DNA of 64,000 bases from Neobacillus sp. PS3-34 (GTDB taxonomy: Bacteria; Bacillota; Bacilli; Bacillales; Cytobacillaceae): contig NZ_CP133267.1 in assembly GCF_030915465.1 (NCBI RefSeq), positions 3,130,501-3,194,500 on the forward strand. The letters run 5' to 3'. Numbering within the stretch: position 1 is the first letter of the stretch; every line of letters begins with the position of its first letter. Position numbers and translations under genes: made by a program. The notes below the pieces were generated by a model. It did no database searches, had not been told where the DNA came from, and saw nothing but the letters and a program-made list of their open reading frames with translations. This document shows, one piece after another, positions 9,795 through 19,508 of the stretch.

Positions 9795-9951
9795 TCTATA
9801 GATTCGACAAAAATCTCCTTAAATTACTAAATTATTATGAATGTAAAAAAATTATCGAAATTGGACGCGCTTACATCGGTGGCAGTTCCTTGATAATCGT
9901 GCCGGCTTTGGGTAAAGTGATAATTGAAAATAAAATTACGGAGGATCATAC

Positions 9952-11301
9952 ATGACACACGTTCGTTTTGATTACTCAAAAGCCCTGACATTCTTTGGGG
10001 AACATGAACTTACTTATTTGCGCGATGCCGTAAAAGTGGCACACCATTCACTTCATGAAAAAACTGGGGCAGGTAATGACTTTTTAGGATGGATCGACCT
10101 TCCAGTTGATTATGATAAAGAGGAATTTTCCCGCATTCAAAAGTCTGCGGAAAAAATTAAATCTGATTCTGATGTGCTGATTGTCATCGGAATTGGCGGC
10201 TCCTATCTCGGTGCAAGAGCGGCAATCGAAATGCTGCAGCACAGCTTTTACAATGCTCTTCCAAAAGAAAAACGCAGCACTCCACAAATTATTTTTGCTG
10301 GAAATAATATCAGTTCCACTTATATAAGGGACGTAATGGACCTTCTTGAAGGTAAAGACTTCTCCATCAACGTAATTTCTAAATCAGGCACAACCACAGA
10401 GCCTGCGATTGCCTTCCGTTTATTCCGCAAGCTTCTTGAGGAAAAGTATGGAGTAGAAGAAGCACGAAAACGTATTTATGCGACCACAGATAAAGCAAGG
10501 GGAGCATTAAAAACACTTGCAACTGAAGAAGGATACGAAACGTTTGTTATTCCTGACGATGTCGGCGGACGTTATTCAGTCCTTACGGCTGTTGGCTTGC
10601 TTCCAATCGCTGTAAGCGGTGCGAACATCGAAGATATGATGAGCGGTGCAGCAAAAGCAAAAGAAGATTTTGGACATTCTGAGCTTGAAGAGAATCAGGC
10701 TTATCAGTATGCAGCAGTTCGAAATGCTCTTTATAACAAAGGCAAAACGATTGAAATGCTAATTAACTACGAGCCAGGTTTACAGTATTTTTCTGAATGG
10801 TGGAAGCAGCTGTTTGGCGAAAGTGAAGGAAAAGACCAGAAAGGAATTTTCCCATCTTCAGCTAACTTTTCAACAGATCTGCATTCTCTAGGACAATACG
10901 TTCAGGAAGGGCGCCGCGATTTATTCGAAACGATTATCAAGGTCGAAAAGCCGCGCCATGAACTGAAGATTAGTAAAGAGGATAGCGATTTGGACGGTTT
11001 AAATTATCTTGCAGGAGAGACAATTGACTTTGTTAATAACAAAGCATTTGAAGGCACGATGCTTGCACATACTGACGGTAATGTACCGAATCTGATTGTA
11101 TCCATTCCTGCAATGGATGAGTTCACCTTCGGCTATCTTGTTTATTTCTTTGAAAAAGCATGCGCCATGAGTGGCTACCTGCTTGGTGTAAATCCGTTTG
11201 ACCAGCCTGGGGTAGAGGCATATAAGGTAAATATGTTTGCCCTTTTAGGGAAGCCAGGATTTGAAGAGAAAAAAGCTGAATTAGAAAAACGCCTGAAATA
11301 A
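9952..11301 (+). CDS. pgi: Glucose-6-phosphate isomerase
   Basis: A 449-residue cytosolic phosphoglucose isomerase linking glucose-6-phosphate and fructose-6-phosphate. Visible: [16 protein letters not shown] (sugar-phosphate site), [36 protein letters not shown] and the C-terminal [12 protein letters not shown]. The size is that of the short Firmicute form. Ribosome site CGGAGGA precedes the ATG. It is flanked by terminators, so it is transcribed alone, with yug genes on either side. Confidence 0.97.
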   Translation: MTHVRFDYSKALTFFGEHELTYLRDAVKVAHHSLHEKTGAGNDFLGWIDLPVDYDKEEFSRIQKSAEKIKSDSDVLIVIGIGGSYLGARAAIEMLQHSFYNALPKEKRSTPQIIFAGNNISSTYIRDVMDLLEGKDFSINVISKSGTTTEPAIAFRLFRKLLEEKYGVEEARKRIYATTDKARGALKTLATEEGYETFVIPDDVGGRYSVLTAVGLLPIAVSGANIEDMMSGAAKAKEDFGHSELEENQAYQYAAVRNALYNKGKTIEMLINYEPGLQYFSEWWKQLFGESEGKDQKGIFPSSANFSTDLHSLGQYVQEGRRDLFETIIKVEKPRHELKISKEDSDLDGLNYLAGETIDFVNNKAFEGTMLAHTDGNVPNLIVSIPAMDEFTFGYLVYFFEKACAMSGYLLGVNPFDQPGVEAYKVNMFALLGKPGFEEKKAELEKRLK

Positions 11302-11307
11302 AAGGAA

Positions 11308-11344
11308 GAGTGCTGGTCCCAAAACGGTCAGCACTCTTTTTTTA
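11308..11344 (+). terminator. Terminator of pgi
   Basis: GAGTGCTG pairs with CAGCACTC; TTTTTTTATT follows. Confidence 0.9.
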
Positions 11345-11427
11345 TTAATATGAAAAGTAAACCTCTTTTTTTACATTAAACCCCTTTGCTTGGAGAAGCT
11401 ATAAAAAAGCAAACAGGGGGTTTGGAT

Positions 11428-11832
11428 ATGATTGAACTGCCATCAAAAGTAGAGGGAAAGCATTTTGATTTATATAAATTGGAGCAGAAATTGAAACCGA
11501 TGGGATACACGGTTGGTGGCAATTGGGAATATGACCACGGTTATTTTGATTATGAAATCGATGACAAAGTAGGTTATCAATTTGTCAGGCTGCCGTTTAA
11601 ATCGATTGATGGCCAGCTCGATGCCAGAAATTGTACAGTGGAGCTGGGAAGGCCGTTTATTCTGTCGCACAAGTACCAGCGGGGGCTAGATGATCATGCC
11701 GAAACTGGCACGTTTTCCGGCACCCTCAACCAATTTTCAGAGCCTGTTGATAGTGATGCCAGTATCCCGGATGAATTTATCGACAGGGGAAAAGGGATTG
11801 TTGATCGGCTTGAAGCCATACTGATTACTTAA
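11428..11832 (+). CDS. yugN: YugN-like family protein
   Basis: A 134-residue soluble protein with the YugN hallmarks LEQKLKPMGYTVGGNWEYD, HGYFDYEID and LNQFSEPVD. Function is not established. The ATG at 11428 is preceded by AGGGGGT; the longer frame from 11386 has no better site. It converges on yugO with four bases of overlap between the two stop regions. Confidence 0.85.
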   Translation: MIELPSKVEGKHFDLYKLEQKLKPMGYTVGGNWEYDHGYFDYEIDDKVGYQFVRLPFKSIDGQLDARNCTVELGRPFILSHKYQRGLDDHAETGTFSGTLNQFSEPVDSDASIPDEFIDRGKGIVDRLEAILIT

Positions 11833-12812
11833 TGGATAAAAGAATGTCATTGTCCATTAAGCAGAGATCACGGGGAGGATTAAGAATAATCTCCTCCCCT
11901 CTTTTAATGCCCAGCAATATTCTTCTTTCATCAACTAATAGTGAGTTTGAAGCCTCCAAAAAACTCATTCCTCTCCATTTTTCAGAGTCAAAGGTTTCCA
12001 GCAGAATGTTTTCCTGAAGTTGGCCAAAACTTCAGGCAGGAGACCTGAAGTTTGTGATTGCAGGCTATTCAGCATAAACACGCTGGTTAGTTTGTTTGAT
12101 TGAAGAATTAAATCAGCCCCGGCCGATTGGCATTGAGTATTTGTTCGGCTGTCAATATTTCAACGATACAGGTTACTTTTGGACACAATCCTTTTATAGC
12201 AAGTATCGTTAATATGCTGTTCATATCAGCTTGAATTTCTTCATTGCTTTGGTCGGCAGTAATGAGCACTTTTTCAGCCTCAAAAATATTGCTTTTTAAG
12301 AGGGTATCGTCCAAATGGGGCGTTCCTTGTATGTAGTGTACATATCTTGACTGGATTGGGTTCTTTTTTAAAGTTTCATCAATCAGGACAAGGGCTTGAG
12401 GAGAATCAATAGTTGTTAGCTTTTTTATGAGCTCTCTGGATCTTTCATTCCAGCCAATGATAACAATATGGCCTCTTCCCTTATAGGCAATTTTCCCTTC
12501 GGAAAAGGCATTTTGCTTCGTGACGGCAGCCGTTGCAAGAGTAATAAAGTAGGAAGAAACAAATCCCGCTCCGATTAAAATAAGAGTGACCGCAGCCATT
12601 CTTCCTGGAAGAGAATGGGGAACGTAATCTCCATATCCTACAGTGGCAGCAGTGATGATGGCCCACCAGATTCCATCGAATATGGATGGGAAAGTGGATG
12701 GCTCAATCAAATGGATGGCGACTCCGAACAGGAGGACAAACAGCAATGTAATCAGCAAGCCCCGTATCAATAGTGGAAGCCGTAAAAATTTTATATATAA
12801 ATGATTCTGCAT
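11829..12812 (-). CDS. yugO: Potassium channel protein with RCK domain (YugO-like); two frameshifts
   Basis: Two membrane segments with the pore helix and selectivity filter TAATVGYGDYVP (residues about 55-66), then a TrkA-N/RCK domain (HIVIIGWNERSRELI, VLIDETL) and a TrkA-C-like end (LLGIKRGEEIILNPP). The frame breaks at 12121-12124 and at 12022-12025; both are GGCC tetramers. Restoring one base at each yields a continuous protein of about 327 residues, the size I recall for B. subtilis YugO. YugO-type channels release potassium in biofilm signalling. Without repair only 234 residues remain and the RCK end is lost. Confidence 0.82.
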
Positions 12813-12888
12813 GAAGTGTCACCCTTTCAAGTATTCATCTCCATTATGGACAAAAAGTAGGGCCTTCATAATCCTTCATCAAAATGAA

Positions 12889-12928
12889 AAAAGCCTCCCG
12901 AGACAATTACGGGAAAGGCAATTTTTTT
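12889..12928. terminator. Terminator-like hairpin between yugO and the receptor remnant
   Basis: GCCTCCCG and CGGGAAAGGC pair imperfectly, with A6 on one side and T7 on the other, so it could act on either strand. Confidence 0.55.
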
Positions 12929-12935
12929 AATAACA

Positions 12936-13310
12936 TTAAAGTTTAAAATGCTGTATTAGCTTTTGCATATCATTTGCCATATCTGTGAGTCCATGTAATG
13001 AGTTTCCTATCTGGTTAATATGACTGTCCTGTTCTTCCATTACAGATGCAGCAGACCTGGTATTGGAGGCAGCCTGTGCAGCTATTACAGCAGTCTCAGA
13101 TGCAGATGTGTATATTTGTTCAGTAAACGTGGACATTTCTTCTGATGTAGTAGAGACCTCATGTTTAATTAGAATAACAGGATCAATACTTGAGCGACCT
13201 ACTTCCGAATACACATCCTTGGCTAAGTCATAAATGAAAGAGAAATCAAGGGCCGATTCCATCTTACGGACCAAATGGCCCTGAGGAACAAGTTGGTCTA
13301 AAGCAACCAT
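12936..13310 (-). pseudogene. Chimeric ORF: IS1182-type transposase start fused to a chemotaxis-receptor tail
   Basis: Residues 1-51 (VALDQLVPQGHLVRKMESAL, FSFIYDLAKDVYSE, SSIDPVILIK) are the N-terminus of an IS1182-family transposase. From about residue 52 (STTSEEMSTFTEQIYTSASE to the end) the sequence is the C-terminal coiled coil of a methyl-accepting chemotaxis protein. The join is near 13158 and is in frame, giving one 124-residue reading frame. A TGA upstream interrupts the normal transposase start (MLSKNNLTQ then stop). I infer a deletion or rearrangement that joined two broken genes; function is unlikely. Confidence 0.75.
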
Positions 13311-13358
13311 TTCAAGTTGATCTCATTGGGTTAGGTTGTTTTTCGAAAGCATCTTCAT
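13159..13358 (-). mobile_element. IS1182-family insertion sequence remnant (5' part only)
   Basis: Reading leftward from about 13352, MLSKNNLTQ then TGA then DQLEMVALDQLVPQ matches the conserved start of IS1182-type transposases. Only about 65 codons survive before the chemotaxis-receptor sequence. No right-hand end was seen. Confidence 0.7.
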
Positions 13359-13435
13359 CACCTCTAGGGTAAATTTATCTATTTTAAACTAGGTTTGGTT
13401 CTACTACCACACTAACTTTCTAAACCCTGTTGAAT

Positions 13436-13558
13436 GGAGTGGAGGGCGCGAGACTCCTGCGGGAGCAGCGGGACAGGTGAGACCCCACAGGCGCAACGCG
13501 CCGAGGAGGCTCACCGCCAGCCCCGCGGAAAGCGAGTGCCTGGAACGGAGATCAACAG
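13436..13558. repeat. GC-rich dispersed repeat, family B, copy 1
   Basis: Contains CTCCTGCGGGAG, GCGGGACAGGTGAGACCCC, GAGGAGGCTCACCGCC and CCCCGCGGAAAGCGAG, all found again at 46085-46190. It is far richer in G and C than its surroundings and full of inverted segments, so the RNA would be highly structured. It accounts for the gap between the IS remnant and the next gene. Confidence 0.8.
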
Positions 13559-13631
13559 CCTCATTCTAAGACAGACTAAAATAAAAAGGCTGTAGGCAAG
13601 CTCAATTTTCATCGAGTTGGTTTCCAGCCTG

Positions 13632-13660
13632 AGCAAATCCTCATAAAGAAGGATTTGCCT
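13632..13660 (+). terminator. Hairpin downstream of the winged-helix regulator
   Basis: GCAAATCCT and AGGATTTGC pair; the T-rich tract is on the plus strand, opposite to the nearby gene, so it may block rightward read-through from the repeat region. Confidence 0.5.
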
Positions 13661-13661
13661 T

Positions 13662-14279
13662 TTATTTTTGTTTATCTTTGTCTTCAGGAGTCTCATCTAT
13701 CCGGTAGCTTAAAAGAAAATAGGCATACTTGGATTTTTTATTCATTTGTTCCTCTGTAAGGTCCGACGGCAGAGGGACTTCCTTTACATCCTCCGAAGGA
13801 TTTACTTCTTCCTTAATCGCCCTTAGCATCCGATTATGAGAATTGTTCCATTCCTTGCCGGTCATCTTATTGAAGCTGATTGCCAAATGTACCGCTTCTT
13901 CAAATTTATCCACACGGCCGTTCTTCAGCTCTTGCTCCAGCAATTTCAAACCTGGCTGAAGCACATTCATAATTTGTTCCATCAGTGCACCATGATGTTT
14001 GACCTGCAAACTTTCATCCAGCTGAAAAATATGTTGTCCGGCGGCTTTTGAGGTCTGATAGTATTTTTCTATAAGATTCCCGAGCTGGCGTGTTTCCACG
14101 AGCTCCAGCAAACCGGCTTCCTCTAGTTTTTTTACATGATAATAGAGCCGTGATTGTTTTTCCTGTAATTCCTCTGCCATTTGGCTGACTGTAACCGGAT
14201 TTTTTGCAATGTCCAATATGTTTCTTTTACGCGGGTCAAGCAGCATTTTTGCCACTTCTATATCATCTATTTTTTTCAT
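13662..14279 (-). CDS. ArsR-like winged-helix transcriptional regulator
   Basis: A 205-residue protein with an N-terminal winged helix: LLDPRKRNILDIA, then PVTVSQMAEELQEKQSRLYY as recognition region and HVKKLEEAGLLELVE as wing. The C-terminal 120 residues are helical and of unknown ligand. The ATG at 14279 follows GGGAGAGA. It lies 16 bases behind the MFS gene on the same strand, so it is probably cotranscribed and controls that pump. The family is close to HTH_20/ArsR repressors of multidrug pumps. Confidence 0.75.
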   Translation of the reverse strand: MKKIDDIEVAKMLLDPRKRNILDIAKNPVTVSQMAEELQEKQSRLYYHVKKLEEAGLLELVETRQLGNLIEKYYQTSKAAGQHIFQLDESLQVKHHGALMEQIMNVLQPGLKLLEQELKNGRVDKFEEAVHLAISFNKMTGKEWNNSHNRMLRAIKEEVNPSEDVKEVPLPSDLTEEQMNKKSKYAYFLLSYRIDETPEDKDKQK

Positions 14280-14295
14280 GTATATCTCTCCCGTA

Positions 14296-15561
14296 TTAGT
14301 TAGCTGCAACTGGCTGTGTTTCTGGGACTGATTCTGGTTTTCGGTTTTCTGACAAACTTTTATACCCTTTTAGCAACGGAAGCATAGCAGACACTACTAT
14401 TAACAAGCTTCCAGCAAGGGCAGTGCCGTACAACACTCCGATTTCTCTGCCAATCCATCCACCTATTAATATGCCAGCAATTTGAAAAGAGCTGGCTGTC
14501 AATCCTAATAAAGAAGATCCACGGCCTTGAAAAGGAGCAGGCGTTGCCTTTAAAAATAAGCTGCTTAAAGGCACATTAATAAAGGCATTAAGTATACCTA
14601 CCATTATACACCACACATAAATCGGAACAACGCCGTATTCCACTCTTAAAAAATCAAGAGGAATGATAAGCACCATCCAGATGCCAATCGCTGCTGTTCC
14701 CGTGAGAAGAATCGTTCCAGGCTTCATTTTCTTTAAAAATAACGGTCCTACAACAGCCGCACCCAAAATAACACCAATCGCAAGTGATGCCTCGATAAAT
14801 CCGAAATGAAAGGCAGATACTTGGAATGTATTCGTAAGGACAGCAATAAGATTTGTATTCAATACCCCAATGACCAGGGTTATCGGCATCAGAAGAATCA
14901 ATAAAAATCGAAGCAATGGCATTCTCGTTACTTCACGAATCCCTGATGTAAGGGAGGAAAAGTACTTTTCTGATTGTGCTGGAGTTTTAGAATGAATTTT
15001 GCCAAGAGATTTTAGTGTGAGGATAAACATAGCTGAGAGGGCAAAGGTAGCTGCGTCAATGGCAAAAATCATATCAAAATTTTTCGATACCATTAATAGG
15101 GCGCCTATTGAAGGACCAATGATATCCATTGCTGCCCTGGTGGACTGTGACAGGGAAGTAGCTTCCTGGATTTTATCTTCTCCGACAAGCTCAGGAATGG
15201 AAGATGCCCGGGCGGGGTCAAACAATGCTGAGCCCAGACCCTGAAATGCAATTAAGACAATTAATGCCAGAGCAGAGCCGTGGAATGGAATCATCAGCAG
15301 AACGATAGCCATCCGGTAAAGGTCCGCTGCAGTCATTAACCATTTACGATTGTATTTATCGGCCAATGGTCCAAGAAAAATCCCAAAAAATGCTGTCGGC
15401 AGAAGCTGTGCAAAAATGACAAGCCCGATTGCAAGAGGATCTTTTGAAAGTGTTGCAACTAGATAGACAATTGCCACTCTGGTGATACCGTCGCCCAGCT
15501 GTGAAATAATCTGTCCAAGCCAAAAGCGAAAATAGTTAGGATTTTTTAATATTTGAAACAT
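14296..15561 (-). CDS. MFS transporter, MFS_3 type
   Basis: A 421-residue protein with about twelve membrane segments. FRFWLGQIISQLGDGITRVA begins helix 1 and the loop motif GPLADKYNRKWLM follows helix 2, as in the enterobactin-exporter-like MFS_3 group. Substrate unknown, probably a drug or metabolite. Ribosome site AAGGGTG precedes the ATG. It forms a two-gene operon with the winged-helix regulator and is divergent from the YkoS-like gene. Confidence 0.8.
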   Translation of the reverse strand: MFQILKNPNYFRFWLGQIISQLGDGITRVAIVYLVATLSKDPLAIGLVIFAQLLPTAFFGIFLGPLADKYNRKWLMTAADLYRMAIVLLMIPFHGSALALIVLIAFQGLGSALFDPARASSIPELVGEDKIQEATSLSQSTRAAMDIIGPSIGALLMVSKNFDMIFAIDAATFALSAMFILTLKSLGKIHSKTPAQSEKYFSSLTSGIREVTRMPLLRFLLILLMPITLVIGVLNTNLIAVLTNTFQVSAFHFGFIEASLAIGVILGAAVVGPLFLKKMKPGTILLTGTAAIGIWMVLIIPLDFLRVEYGVVPIYVWCIMVGILNAFINVPLSSLFLKATPAPFQGRGSSLLGLTASSFQIAGILIGGWIGREIGVLYGTALAGSLLIVVSAMLPLLKGYKSLSENRKPESVPETQPVAAN

Positions 15562-15589
15562 GTCATCACCCTTTAAGAAAATATTTTAT

Positions 15590-15626
15590 CGTTAAAATTA
15601 TTTTTAATGATAAAATTAATTTTAAT
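15590..15626. promoter_or_regulatory. AT-rich palindrome, candidate operator of the MFS/regulator operon
   Basis: TAAAATTAATTTTA at 15611-15624 is a perfect 14-base palindrome, preceded by a related GTTAAAATTATTTTTAA. It sits about 50 bases upstream of the MFS start, in promoter position. Binding by the cotranscribed winged-helix protein is inference. Confidence 0.4.
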
Positions 15627-15789
15627 GAAATGATTACCAAATGTAAAGAGCGAATTTTCACTATTTATGTCGATTCGAAAAATAGGCAGGAAAGATCGAC
15701 AGATTTATAAAAATGGAATAATTTCCATCCATAAAGCAAACCTTATTAGCATGAAAGTGGAAGATTATTTATCTATGAGGTGCGATGGT

Positions 15790-17460
15790 TTGAAAATAAA
15801 CAGCTTGAAAGAGCCGAGATTGATTGTCTTTGCTCTCGTTATCCTGGCAGGATACCTTTCTCCATTATTTCTTTTACAGGAAAATGCCCACATACGCGTA
15901 CACGATAATCTGGACTCCAATCTCGCCTGGTATCGTATCCTGGCAAGGAGCGGCGAAATCTTTCGCCGGTCAATGGCATAATACCTCAAATAATCAATGG
16001 GCTGCCGCGCAACGCTTTTGGCACGGAACTAAGCGGTATAGTCTGGCTGTATGTATTGTTTCCTACTATGTCCGCCTATGCAATAAGCCAGGCGATTACC
16101 AGAATATTTGCCTTTTTAGGCATGTATCTTTTGCTAAAACGGCATCTTCTTACTGATGAAAAGTACGGTCTTATCCGTGTCGGAACAGCGCTTGCCTTTT
16201 CGCTGACCCCATTTTGGCCTTCTGGAATGCTAAGTACGCTTGGTATGCCGCTTGCTCTGTGGGCATTTTTGAATGTTCGAAACGGGGACAAGTCATGGAA
16301 AAACTATGCGGTTTTTACCCTTTTGCCATTGTATTCAAGTATTGTCCTCGGTTTTTTCTTCTTCCTGGCCGCAATGGGTATTCTCTGGCTGAGTGATATT
16401 GTCAGGAAGAGAGGGTGGGGACTGCCTTTATTGTTTTCGATTGTTTATATGTCATCCATTTATATGCTGGTAGAATACCGGCTTGTGTACTCTTTTTTAT
16501 TTGAGAAGGTGCCAAATAGCAGAGATGAGTATTTCCATACTACATTGCCCTTATGGAGGGCGGTCCGGCTTGTTTTGAAAAATTTCATCCTTGGCCATAA
16601 CCATGTAATGACTGTTCATGCCCTGTTTATTTTCCCTGCTACACTAATTGCCTTCTACTTTGTTTATTCAAAGAATCTTTGGAAGCAGGAGAAAGTATTT
16701 GTTTTTTTATTTGTATTAAATTTTCTTTTATCTACCTGGTACGCATTTTGGTTTTATGAAGGTTGGATTCCAGTTACCAAGCATTTTCACTTTCTGAATA
16801 CCTTTAATTTTGCAAGGTTTCACTTTTTAAGGCCTCGTTATTTATGCCGGCTTTGCACTTGCACTTAAGATTATTTCTGAACAGAGGGTGAATTTGCAAT
16901 CCGCCGCTAGGGGCTTTTTGGCTGCCCAAATTGCGTTACTCTGTTTATTTAATGATGAACTTATTTATCAAAATAAACCTACGGTAAAAGAATTTTACGC
17001 AGAAGACCTTTTTCGGCAGGTGAAGGATTATATAGGGCAGCCAATGGCGGACTACCGGGTAGCAAGCATAGGCTTGCATCCGGCCATAGCGCAGTATAAC
17101 GGTTTTTTTACTCTTGATACGTACAACAATTTTTATCCGCTGAGCTATAAGCATCAATTTAGAAAGATAATAAAGAAGGAATTAGCAAGGAATAAGACAA
17201 TACAAACCTATTTCGATAAATGGGGCGGCCGATGTTATTTATTTTCAGCCGAATTAGGAAAGAATTATATGATAAAAAAAGGTTCTAAGAGACACTTGAA
17301 AAACCTTCATATTGATACAGATCTTTTTAAAAAAATGGGCGGACGGTATATTTTTTCAGCCCTGCCGATCGATAATGCTTCGGCCAACAATTTAATCCTT
17401 CAAAAGGTTTTCACATCAAAGAATTCAGCCTGGAGGATATATCTATACAAGGCATCGTAA
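15790..17460 (+). CDS. ykoS: YkoS-like polytopic membrane protein; two frameshifts
   Basis: About 556 residues after repair: roughly ten membrane segments, with HDNLDSNLAWYRILARSGEIF near the N-terminus and a soluble C-terminal 170 residues (TVKEFYAEDLFRQVKDYIG, IGLHPAIAQYNGFFTLDTY, GGRCYLFSAEL). The family resembles GT-C-type glycosyltransferase or O-antigen-polymerase-like proteins, but the reaction is unknown. The frame breaks near 15962-15972 and at 16831-16834 (GGCC). The TTG at 15790 follows GAGGTG; an upstream ATG is possible. The next gene encodes a YkoT-like bactoprenol glucosyltransferase, so the pair probably modifies a surface polymer. Confidence 0.65.
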
Positions 17461-17481
17461 ACAGCAGGAGGTTAGCAGTAA

Positions 17482-18411
17482 ATGATGGAACCGAATTTAA
17501 CCATTGTGGTGCCATGCTACAATGAGGAAGAGGTATTACCTGAGACTATTGAACAGCTCGGACAGCTATTATCGGAGATGATTTCCGAAGGCATGATATC
17601 AAACAGAAGCAAAATCCTTTTTGTCGATGATGGAAGTATGGATAAAACATGGGAGAAAATCTATAAGGAAAGCCTTCGGAACAACCTGGTGCGTGGGTTG
17701 AAATTATCTCGCAATGTCGGCCATCAAAATGCGCTTTTGGCTGGCTTGTTTACTGCAAAGGAAAATTCAGACTGCATCATATCGATTGATGCAGACCTGC
17801 AGGATGATATCAGAGTGATACGGGAATTTGTTGGAAAATTCAAAGATGGATATGAGGTAGTTTTTGGTGTTCGCCGTGGCAGAGAAACAGACACGGTTTT
17901 CAAACGGTGGACAGCCCAGGGATTTTATAAATTGATGGGAATAATGGGCGTGGAGTTAATTTATAATCATGCCGACTTCCGTTTAATGAGCAAGAGGGCT
18001 GTTGAAGAGCTTGAAAATTTTAAGGAAGTAAACATGTTTCTTCGCGGGATAGTGCCTTTAATTGGTTTCCGGTCGGACACTGTGTACTATGACCGTCTGG
18101 AAAGGCAGGCTGGAGAGACAAAATATCCGCTCAGAAAGATGCTTGCGTTTGCATTTGATGGAATTACCTCCTTTTCTGTCACCCCAATCAGGCTGGTGCT
18201 GCTGATTGGCTTTGTTTCTTTTTTTGCAAGTATAGTATTCGGCATCTATTTCCTGACATTGAAACTTATGGGCAGCACCCAGACAGGCTGGACTTCTTTA
18301 ATTACCTCCATCTGGCTGATCGGGGGACTTCAACTGATTGCCATCGGCTTGATTGGAGAATATGTTGGGAAAATTTATAAAGAGTCTAAGCACAGGCCAA
18401 ATATATTATAG
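17482..18411 (+). CDS. ykoT: Family 2 glycosyltransferase with two membrane helices (YkoT-like)
   Basis: A 309-residue DPM1/GtrB-type enzyme. The GT-A domain has VVPCYNEEEVLPETI, ILFVDDGSMDKTW, and the metal motif SIDADLQDD; KLSRNVGHQNALLAGL is typical of polyprenyl-phosphate glucosyl or mannosyl transferases. Two C-terminal membrane helices (about 230-255 and 270-295) anchor it. It likely loads a sugar on undecaprenyl phosphate for the YkoS-like protein upstream, 21 bases away. Ribosome site GGAGG precedes the ATG. Confidence 0.85.
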   Translation: MMEPNLTIVVPCYNEEEVLPETIEQLGQLLSEMISEGMISNRSKILFVDDGSMDKTWEKIYKESLRNNLVRGLKLSRNVGHQNALLAGLFTAKENSDCIISIDADLQDDIRVIREFVGKFKDGYEVVFGVRRGRETDTVFKRWTAQGFYKLMGIMGVELIYNHADFRLMSKRAVEELENFKEVNMFLRGIVPLIGFRSDTVYYDRLERQAGETKYPLRKMLAFAFDGITSFSVTPIRLVLLIGFVSFFASIVFGIYFLTLKLMGSTQTGWTSLITSIWLIGGLQLIAIGLIGEYVGKIYKESKHRPNIL

Positions 18412-18522
18412 AGATTGATACCTTTAATATTCTCGGACAGAAAACTGTACAGGCGGAGAGTAGAATGTTTACTTCTGGACATTTAGATCTGTCGGAAATA
18501 AAATAATTTTTCTTCATTAAAA

Positions 18523-18553
18523 GAGCCTCTGGAAAAAATCCAGAAGCTTTTTT
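18523..18553 (+). terminator. Terminator of the ykoST-like operon
   Basis: AGCCTCTGG and CCAGAAGCT pair; TTTTTT follows. Confidence 0.8.
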
Positions 18554-18636
18554 ACTTACTTTTTTTGTGGTACAAGCACGATTCTCTGAATAAAGATTTA
18601 TAAACAGGCTTTATTTGCAGTAAGGGAGAGAATCGA

Positions 18637-19263
18637 ATGAGTGTATTCATCAGTTATATTCTATTGGGTCTGACGCTGGCTGCTCCCATCGGGCCAATTA
18701 ATGCCGCACAAATAGACAGGGGCATTAGGCATGGCTTTTGGCATTCATGGCTGATTGGAGTTGGAGCCATGGCAGCAGATGTCATCTATATGCTGATTGT
18801 ATATGTAGGTGTTGTAAATTTCATTGATACACCTTTTGTGAAAACATTTTTATTATCCTTTGGCTGCTTTGTCCTGCTTTATACGGGGATTGAGACAATC
18901 ATGAAAGCCTCTGAAGTGACCCTGGACCAAAGGCGGAAAAACGAACCGTTAATTCGATCGTTTATGTCTGGTTTCTTAATGTCTATTTCCAACCCGCTGA
19001 CGATTTTATTCTGGCTTGGAATCTATGGCTCGGTATTGGCAAGAACAGCTGCTTCGTATGGACATAAGCAGCTAATCATATACAGTACGGCTATTTTAAT
19101 TGGCTTATTAATATGGGATTTGACGATGGCGAGTATCGCCAGCACATTTAAACGATTTTTAACCTCTGGCTTAGTTATCTTTATTTCTGTTTTGTCGGGT
19201 ATATCTCTGATCGGATTTGGTATTTATTTTGGCATTCAGGCTGTTAAGGTTTTACTTAACTAA
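18637..19263 (+). CDS. LysE-family amino-acid exporter
   Basis: A 208-residue membrane protein with about six helices. The N-terminal GLTLAAPIGPINAAQIDRGI and the mid-protein SNPLTILFWLGIYGSVLA are LysE/RhtB hallmarks. Substrate unknown. Start ATG follows AAGGGAGAG. Monocistronic between two terminators. Confidence 0.85.
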   Translation: MSVFISYILLGLTLAAPIGPINAAQIDRGIRHGFWHSWLIGVGAMAADVIYMLIVYVGVVNFIDTPFVKTFLLSFGCFVLLYTGIETIMKASEVTLDQRRKNEPLIRSFMSGFLMSISNPLTILFWLGIYGSVLARTAASYGHKQLIIYSTAILIGLLIWDLTMASIASTFKRFLTSGLVIFISVLSGISLIGFGIYFGIQAVKVLLN

Positions 19264-19278
19264 AATAATTTCTGTATT

Positions 19279-19312
19279 AAGGCTGGTGACTTTTCACCGG
19301 CCTTATTTTGTC
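19279..19312 (+). terminator. Terminator of the LysE-family gene
   Basis: AAGGCTGGTGA pairs with TCACCGGCCTT, followed by ATTTTGTCTTT. Confidence 0.75.
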
Positions 19313-19508
19313 TTTCTGATTTTTAAAAAAGGCTGTGGCGATAAATATTCTTAGTTATAAAAGTTGTCGTAATGAAAGTCCTATAAAGTGGCACAATATG
19401 AAAAGGATGCACGAAACGAAATAAATCTTTAACTCAAATATTGCTTAATCACTCGGGCCATACATGGGAAGTCTTTTATAAACACTTTTTAAGGAAGGGG
19501 TTTTAGCG

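Noticed and set aside
11832..12017. Plus-strand open frame of 61 residues
   Set aside because: The minus strand carries the C-terminal RCK-like end of the potassium channel (LLGIKRGEEIILNPP) at the same place.
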